Of a stretch of DNA of 64,000 nucleotides, positions 59,538 through 64,000 are shown piece by piece. Position numbers and translations under genes: made by a program. Each line of letters starts with the position of its first letter. The first letter of the stretch is position 1. A model generated the notes under the pieces. The model saw nothing but the letters and a program-made list of their open reading frames with translations. It had not been told where the DNA came from and did no database searches. The stretch lies in assembly GCA_011526105.1 (NCBI GenBank), contig WYAZ01000054.1, positions 1-64,000 of the forward strand, written 5' to 3'. The DNA is from Deltaproteobacteria bacterium. GTDB taxonomy: Bacteria > Myxococcota > Kuafuiibacteriia > Kuafuiibacteriales > Kuafuiibacteriaceae.

Positions 59538-61000
59538 CGGAATGCTCGTGGGAGGCGCTCTTTGATGGCCTCGATCTTCTCTAGGGTGGCGAGGATGGGC
59601 TCACCAAACTTGTCCATCGTGCGGGCGACGAAGCCGTCGTTGCCGGCGTTTGGATCGGAGACATCGGGAAGCTGGGCCTCCGGCCCGTACATCTTGGCCA
59701 TCATGTCGACGACGCCGCTCTTGACCAGGGACCTGATGGGCATCTTGGCCATCATCCCGTACATGGGGGCGGAGCCGCTCCTTCGCGCTTCCGGGTGCGC
59801 GCGCAGGTACTGAACCGCGCTCCGCAGATCCGCCAAGAGCTCGGGCACGATCTCTTGGTGTCCAGCCATGACGGTGAGGTGGATGCTGGGGGGCTTCTGG
59901 TTTCGATCGAAGTGCCAGCCGCGCTCATGGAGTTGGTCGGCGACCGCAAACATGTCGATCTCGGGATCGGAGGAACCGAAGGAAAGCAGCGTCGCCTCGG
60001 GCTTGCCGAGGATCTCGAGCCCGGGGATGTCACCCACGCCGGCCGCGATCGTCTTCTTGGCGTCGAAGGCCTTCTGGCTCAGCTCGAGGTAGCCGGATTC
60101 TCCGAGCGCCTGAAGCCCGGCCCACGCGGCCGCGATGGGACCACCCGGTCTCGTGCCCGGTAGGCTCGGTGAGGCGTACACGCCACCGGACCAGTCGGTG
60201 GAGACAAAGAACTGGTGCCGGAGGTAGTCCATGTTTCGGTACAAGATCACCGAGGCCCCTTTGGCGGCGTAGCCGTACTTGTGGAGGTCGGCGGAGATGC
60301 TGGTGACACCTGGTACCCGGAAATCCCACCGCGGGATGGGACAGCCGAGCCGCTCGAGGAAGGGGAGAACGAGGCCGCCGACGCAGGCATCCACGTGGAG
60401 CGGGATCTCTCTTTTGAGCGCGAGCGCTGCGAGCTCCTCGATCGGATCGATGACGCCCTGCGGGTACTGAGGCGCGGAACCCACGATCATGATCGTGTTC
60501 GAGTTGATGAGCTTCTTGACGTGGTCGACGCGAACTCGAAATCCGTCATCCAGCTCCGCGTACCGCACGCGCACACCAAACAAGTGTGCCGCCTTCTCGA
60601 GCGCGACGTGCGCGCTCTTTGGCAGGATCACCTCGGGACGACGGAGCCGCGGCCGCTTCGACAGCGCGAGATCTCGGTAGGTCTTGACCGCCAAGAGCAG
60701 CGACTCCGTCCCGCCCGAGCTCATCGTTCCGACCGCGCTCGGTGCACCATGCAGAAGCCCCGCGATCATCGAGACCACCTCGGTCTCCATTCGGTGCAGG
60801 CTCTTGAAGGCCATCGGGTTGAGCGCGTTCTCCGAGAAGAAGAGATGATGGGCCTGCTTTAGGAGACGCTCGTGCGCCTCGCCGGCGGAGTACACGAGCG
60901 CGAAGCAGCGCCCGGCACGCCAATCGGCGTCGTGGGCTCGCAGGCCTTCTAGGTCGCTGAGGAGCTGCTCGGGCGGTCGGCCTTCTTGCGGTAGGTCCAT
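59534..61000 (-). CDS. PLP-dependent group II decarboxylase/lyase (sphingosine-phosphate-lyase-like)
   Basis: The 488-residue fold-type I PLP enzyme is closest in layout to sphingosine-1-phosphate lyase and MfnA-like decarboxylases. The motifs are NALNPMAFKSLHRMETEVVS, GTMSSGGTESLLLAVKTYRD, SAPQYPQGVIDPIEELAALA, PLHVDACVGGLVLPFLERLG (DACVGG holds the PLP aspartate) and SADLHKYGYAAKGASVILYR with the Schiff-base lysine. The substrate is not known. The ATG at 61000 is preferred over ATG at 61009, because TATGAT at 61013-61018 would place the transcription start between them. It is the first gene of the M81/permease unit. Confidence 0.9.
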   Translation of the reverse strand: MDLPQEGRPPEQLLSDLEGLRAHDADWRAGRCFALVYSAGEAHERLLKQAHHLFFSENALNPMAFKSLHRMETEVVSMIAGLLHGAPSAVGTMSSGGTESLLLAVKTYRDLALSKRPRLRRPEVILPKSAHVALEKAAHLFGVRVRYAELDDGFRVRVDHVKKLINSNTIMIVGSAPQYPQGVIDPIEELAALALKREIPLHVDACVGGLVLPFLERLGCPIPRWDFRVPGVTSISADLHKYGYAAKGASVILYRNMDYLRHQFFVSTDWSGGVYASPSLPGTRPGGPIAAAWAGLQALGESGYLELSQKAFDAKKTIAAGVGDIPGLEILGKPEATLLSFGSSDPEIDMFAVADQLHERGWHFDRNQKPPSIHLTVMAGHQEIVPELLADLRSAVQYLRAHPEARRSGSAPMYGMMAKMPIRSLVKSGVVDMMAKMYGPEAQLPDVSDPNAGNDGFVARTMDKFGEPILATLEKIEAIKERLPRAFR

Positions 61001-61012
61001 GCGCCCCATAGA

Positions 61013-61018
61013 ATCATA
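61013..61018 (-). promoter_or_regulatory. Candidate -10 element (TATGAT), decarboxylase operon
   Basis: TATGAT on the minus strand lies twelve bases before the ATG at 61000, in an AT-rich patch that includes TAATTGAACAAACG. No convincing -35 box is at standard spacing. It is the only obvious promoter between the two minus-strand units. Confidence 0.45.
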
Positions 61019-61090
61019 CGTTTGTTCAATTATCGAGCGATCCTTGACCGACCGAGTAAGGCGCTGAAATAAGGCATGTTCTTCCGGATC

Positions 61091-62182
61091 TTAGGCCGAA
61101 GAGCCTTTGGGGGCCGCGAGCGGGAGCCTGGCGTTATGCCAGGCGGTCATGCCGCCGGCCATCGACGCGACCTTGTCAAAGCCCATGCGCCGGAGCGTCA
61201 GAGCTGCCTTGCCCGAGCGTCCGCCGGACCGGCAGATGATCACGAGGGGCGCGTCTCGATCCCATCCTACGGAGACCGCGTCGATGAGTCCGAGCCGAAC
61301 GTTCTCCACGCCTTCGATCTTTCCCAGCTCGCCGACGAGTTCGTCGGGCTCTCGCACGTCAATGAGTCTTGCATCGCCGCGGTGGGCCGCGACCCAGTCG
61401 ACGCTGATCTCCGGCACCTGAGTCATTGGCGCTACCGTGATCGGGGCCCATGACCGAGAGGGCGGAGCCTCGCCGGTTTGGTTGAGCCCAAAGGGCACAC
61501 CGGAGTGTAGATTCGCCGGTACTGCGACGTCCATCTTCCTCGGATAGGCCAGCTTGAGTTCGCTCATGATGCGCACGAAATCTTCCTCGGTGCGTCCGCC
61601 CCCGAGCCTGGGATTAAACCGCTTCTCCTCACCGACGCTCGTTACCGTCCGACCCTTGTAGTCGTGTCCTGGATAGAGAAGGCAGGCGTCCGGCAGGCTG
61701 AAGATCCTGTCGTGGACCGAGCGATAGAGGAGCCGGGCGTCACCTTGCTGAAAGTCGGTGCGGCCGGTGCCACGGATCAAGAGCGCGTCTCCGGTGAAGG
61801 CCCGGCTTTGGTCGGAGAGGACGTAGGTGACACATCCGCCGGTATGCCCGGGCGTCTCTCGAACCTCCAGGCGATACCGACCGAACGCGATCTCGTCGCC
61901 GTCCTTGACGAAGAGGTCTGGGCTGCCGGCGCCGGAGCGCTCGGACACCACGCTCTTGGCGCCGGCTCGTTCGCGAAGTGCTCCGGCCGCGGTGATGTGA
62001 TCCGCATGAACGTGGGTATCGAGCACGTAGGAGAGCTCGAAGCCGAGCTCCTCGATGAGGCCCAGGTCCCGCTCGACCTGTTCGAAGACGGGATCGATCA
62101 GGACCGCCTCTTTGGTCTCGGGGTCGGCGAGCAGGTACGTGTAGGTGGAAGACTCGAGGTCGAAGAGCTGACGAAAAAACAT
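61091..62182 (-). CDS. Persulfide dioxygenase-like MBL hydrolase fused to rhodanese
   Basis: The 363-residue protein has an N-terminal ETHE1-type metallo-beta-lactamase domain (about 1-235) with THVHADHITAAGALRE (HxHxDH iron site), TPGHTGGCVTYVL, FTGDALLIRGTGRTDFQQGD and LYPGHDYKGR. A C-terminal rhodanese domain (about 255-355) carries the catalytic Cys in ICRSGGRSGKAALTL and ends in AGGMTAWHNARLP. Known fusions oxidise glutathione persulfide to sulfite and then handle sulfane sulfur. The ATG is behind GGAGGAA. The TauE-type permease in the neighbouring unit could export the sulfite formed. Confidence 0.93.
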   Translation of the reverse strand: MFFRQLFDLESSTYTYLLADPETKEAVLIDPVFEQVERDLGLIEELGFELSYVLDTHVHADHITAAGALRERAGAKSVVSERSGAGSPDLFVKDGDEIAFGRYRLEVRETPGHTGGCVTYVLSDQSRAFTGDALLIRGTGRTDFQQGDARLLYRSVHDRIFSLPDACLLYPGHDYKGRTVTSVGEEKRFNPRLGGGRTEEDFVRIMSELKLAYPRKMDVAVPANLHSGVPFGLNQTGEAPPSRSWAPITVAPMTQVPEISVDWVAAHRGDARLIDVREPDELVGELGKIEGVENVRLGLIDAVSVGWDRDAPLVIICRSGGRSGKAALTLRRMGFDKVASMAGGMTAWHNARLPLAAPKGSSA

Positions 62183-62203
62183 GGGTTCCTCCAGTAGTGC
62201 GCT

Positions 62204-63958
62204 CTAGAGATCGCGCCGTTTCATGCGGAGTACGATGTCTTCGGCGGCGCGCACGTTCAGCGCCATGATGGTCAGGACGGGGTTCTGATTGCCGGCCGAG
62301 GTGAAGGCGGCGCAATCCGTGACGTAGAGGTTGGGAATGTCCCAGGTCCGCGCGAAGCCGTTGAGCACGGAGAGCTTGGGGTCGTCTCCCATCCGTACGG
62401 TGCCGCCCTCGTGGATGCTGGCGCCCGGCGGCAGCGCCTCGGGGGACCGCATCATCACCTCGTAGCCCGCGGCCTCGAGCATCTCGACCCCGGTCTCGAG
62501 CATGTCCTTTGCCATGCGGGCCTCGTTCTCGTCGCGCTGACACTCGATCCGAAGCACCGGGATTCCGTGCACATCCTTGACGGCTTCGTCGATGGTGACT
62601 CGGTTCCTCGGCTTGGGGATGATCTCGCCGTGTGCCGAGAGGATGAGTGTGCTCATCCACGTGCGAAAGGGCCCGCCCCGAAGTGCGCCGAAATAGCCTG
62701 CATATTGGTAGCCGCGCGAGAAGCCAAGGTCCCTTCGATCCTCGAGTCGATTGCGGAAGTTCGGGATCAAGATGGGCGGCTGACAGATGCTCTGTCCCCT
62801 CAGCGCCTTCACGCCCACCGCCCCCACCCCAAAGAGATGATCCGTGAGGTTGCGACCCACCATGCCGGACGAGTTGGCGAGGCCCTTCGGCCACTCCTCG
62901 GACTTGGACAAAAGCAGGATACGAGTGGACTCGAGCGCCGAAGCCGCGAGCACGACCACTCGTCCAAGGGCGCGGTGCTCCTCTCCGGTGCGCGCATCGA
63001 GGTACAGAACGCCAGACGCCACCTTGCCACCGCGCTCGGTCAGCACCCGGTGGACCACCGCGTTGCAGCGGATCTCGAGCTTCCCGGTGAGGAGGGCTGG
63101 CTGGAGCGTGTTTCGCACGGTGCAGGCGTGTCCGGGGTTGCGTCCTCCATCGTAGCTGTCCCAGCGCGTGTCGAGATCGCCGGTCTCGCCCGGGCCAAAA
63201 GGGCTGGCGTAGGGAGCGAGCGAGACCTTCCGATCTGGCCAGCGGGAGACCACTGCGTCTCGAAGCTGAGTCTCGGCGGGGCTCATGGGGCGGGTGGGGA
63301 GGGCTCCATCGTGGGCCGGAGCGCCAGCCTCGACCGACCCGGTCACACGCAAGACCCTCTCCGCGACCTCGTAGGCCGGCGCGAGCTCCGCTTCGGTGAA
63401 CGGCCAACAGATGCCGTGCCCGTCGCGCTCGGCCGCCTTGAGCTCGTGATTGGTCATGCGTGGGGTGAGACGCTTCCAGATCTGCGTTCGCCCGCCGAGC
63501 TGCCGGCTTCGGATCCATTGATAGGGTGATGAGGCCGGCACCATGTAGGGGTGGTCGACGTCGTCGACGTAGAGCGAAGCGGTGGACGGGCTGAACACCG
63601 GACACTCGCGCTGGATCATCTGACGTTCCGAGCCCGGCACACGTTTGTCGTCTGCCGCGCGGAGGTGAATCATCTTCTGCAGGTCGGGTCGACCGGAGAA
63701 GGCGGTGCCAATCTCCATCACACTCCGCGATACGACGTCCTTGGTCACTCGCGCCTTGTCCGCGATCGCGGCGAGAGTCCCGGATCCGCTTCGATGGGAG
63801 CGGCCGCTCGAGGAACCACGGTCCTCTGTTGGCGCCCCCGTCCGGTCGGGGCCGGCCTCGAGCAGCAGCACCGAGAGACCAGCTCGCGTGAGTTGATGAA
63901 CCATCATGCCGCCGGCCGCGCCGGAGCCCACCACGATGGCGTCGAAGCTCTTCTCCAT
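62204..63958 (-). CDS. GMC-family FAD-dependent oxidoreductase
   Basis: The 584-residue flavoenzyme has the N-terminal dinucleotide fold FDAIVVGSGAAGGMMVHQLT. A substrate region follows (SRQLGGRTQIWKRLTPRMTN, GHGICWPFTEAELAPAYEVA), then VVVLAASALESTRILLLSKS. The GMC C-terminal domain reads GASIHEGGTVRMGDDPKLSV, LYVTDCAAFTSAGNQNPVLT and IMALNVRAAEDIV, with the catalytic His-Asn pair region. No Tat or Sec signal is seen. It could be a sugar, alcohol or sterol oxidase/dehydrogenase. A dehydrogenase small subunit is not in the window, but may lie beyond base 64000. The remaining 42 bases show no feature. Confidence 0.93.
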   Translation of the reverse strand: MEKSFDAIVVGSGAAGGMMVHQLTRAGLSVLLLEAGPDRTGAPTEDRGSSSGRSHRSGSGTLAAIADKARVTKDVVSRSVMEIGTAFSGRPDLQKMIHLRAADDKRVPGSERQMIQRECPVFSPSTASLYVDDVDHPYMVPASSPYQWIRSRQLGGRTQIWKRLTPRMTNHELKAAERDGHGICWPFTEAELAPAYEVAERVLRVTGSVEAGAPAHDGALPTRPMSPAETQLRDAVVSRWPDRKVSLAPYASPFGPGETGDLDTRWDSYDGGRNPGHACTVRNTLQPALLTGKLEIRCNAVVHRVLTERGGKVASGVLYLDARTGEEHRALGRVVVLAASALESTRILLLSKSEEWPKGLANSSGMVGRNLTDHLFGVGAVGVKALRGQSICQPPILIPNFRNRLEDRRDLGFSRGYQYAGYFGALRGGPFRTWMSTLILSAHGEIIPKPRNRVTIDEAVKDVHGIPVLRIECQRDENEARMAKDMLETGVEMLEAAGYEVMMRSPEALPPGASIHEGGTVRMGDDPKLSVLNGFARTWDIPNLYVTDCAAFTSAGNQNPVLTIMALNVRAAEDIVLRMKRRDL

Positions 63959-64000
63959 CTCAGATCGCCCTCGAAAATCCGGGCTGAGTCCTCCGTTCCT

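Noticed and set aside
61740-63605. Second minus-strand frame through the GMC and MBL genes
   Set aside because: Arg/Pro/His-rich out-of-frame read of two clear enzymes.

Overview
The window is GC-rich, densely coded chromosomal DNA from a free-living Gram-negative bacterium. A myxobacterium-like lineage (Myxococcota, the former Deltaproteobacteria) fits best. The pointers are an AgmX/PglI-type C-terminal domain on a VIT/von Willebrand protein, many divergent propeller-like lipoproteins, a DUF3014 protein, a giant Ig-like/glycine-rich lipoprotein, and several starter-less or domain-less signalling proteins. This placement is inference from gene content; there is no rRNA in the window. I see no tRNA, rRNA, CRISPR array, transposase or phage genes.

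Layout. 0-2 kb: a repeat, then a MoaD/ThiS-like carrier, a BNR propeller and acylphosphatase. 2-9 kb: DoxX, a DUF3014 protein, a GAF-PAS-PAS-GGDEF diguanylate cyclase, an AbgT transporter, MarC and an RtcB ligase. 9-14.5 kb: an unknown gene pair, then E2 and E1-alpha of a branched-chain-type 2-oxoacid dehydrogenase, a coiled-coil protein and a possible YkuD-like lipoprotein. 14.5-19 kb: a 1497-residue lipoprotein. 19-26 kb: one tightly packed plus-strand run of GT39 transferase, metallophosphoesterase, ThiL, LarB and LarC. 26-32 kb: a HisKA-only sensor, a LolA-like protein, an outer-membrane barrel and a MerR regulator. 33-36 kb: an aspartokinase-less ThrA and PlsC. 36-40 kb: a TetR regulator, a barrel protein, TatC and TatA. 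40-46 kb: NadE, a histone-deacetylase-fold enzyme, a GH113-like lipoprotein and an OPT transporter. 46-57 kb: several lipoprotein paralogues interspersed with CBS, Hsp20, cytochrome c, MDR and VIT-vWA genes. 57-64 kb: a minus-strand run of GMC oxidoreductase, persulfide dioxygenase-rhodanese, PLP decarboxylase, an M81 peptidase-family protein and a TauE-type permease.

The most unusual things are these. (1) Five divergent paralogues of one lipoprotein family lie scattered singly over 25 kb and share an N-terminal and a near-C-terminal signature. (2) TatC carries an insertion of about 130 residues that looks like a degenerate CheY receiver, in what should be its first periplasmic loop. (3) A dispersed non-coding repeat of about 165 bp has 13-bp terminal inverted repeats; one end supplies the stop codon of a neighbouring gene in two separate places. 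(4) A ThrA homologue has lost the aspartokinase catalytic core. (5) A -10-like TAGNNT or TATNNT hexamer recurs 5-10 nt before start codons that lack a Shine-Dalgarno sequence, suggesting widespread leaderless transcripts.

Functional assignments come from reading motifs by eye. Domain boundaries are approximate, and no database search was run. No gap longer than 300 bases lacks a gene.
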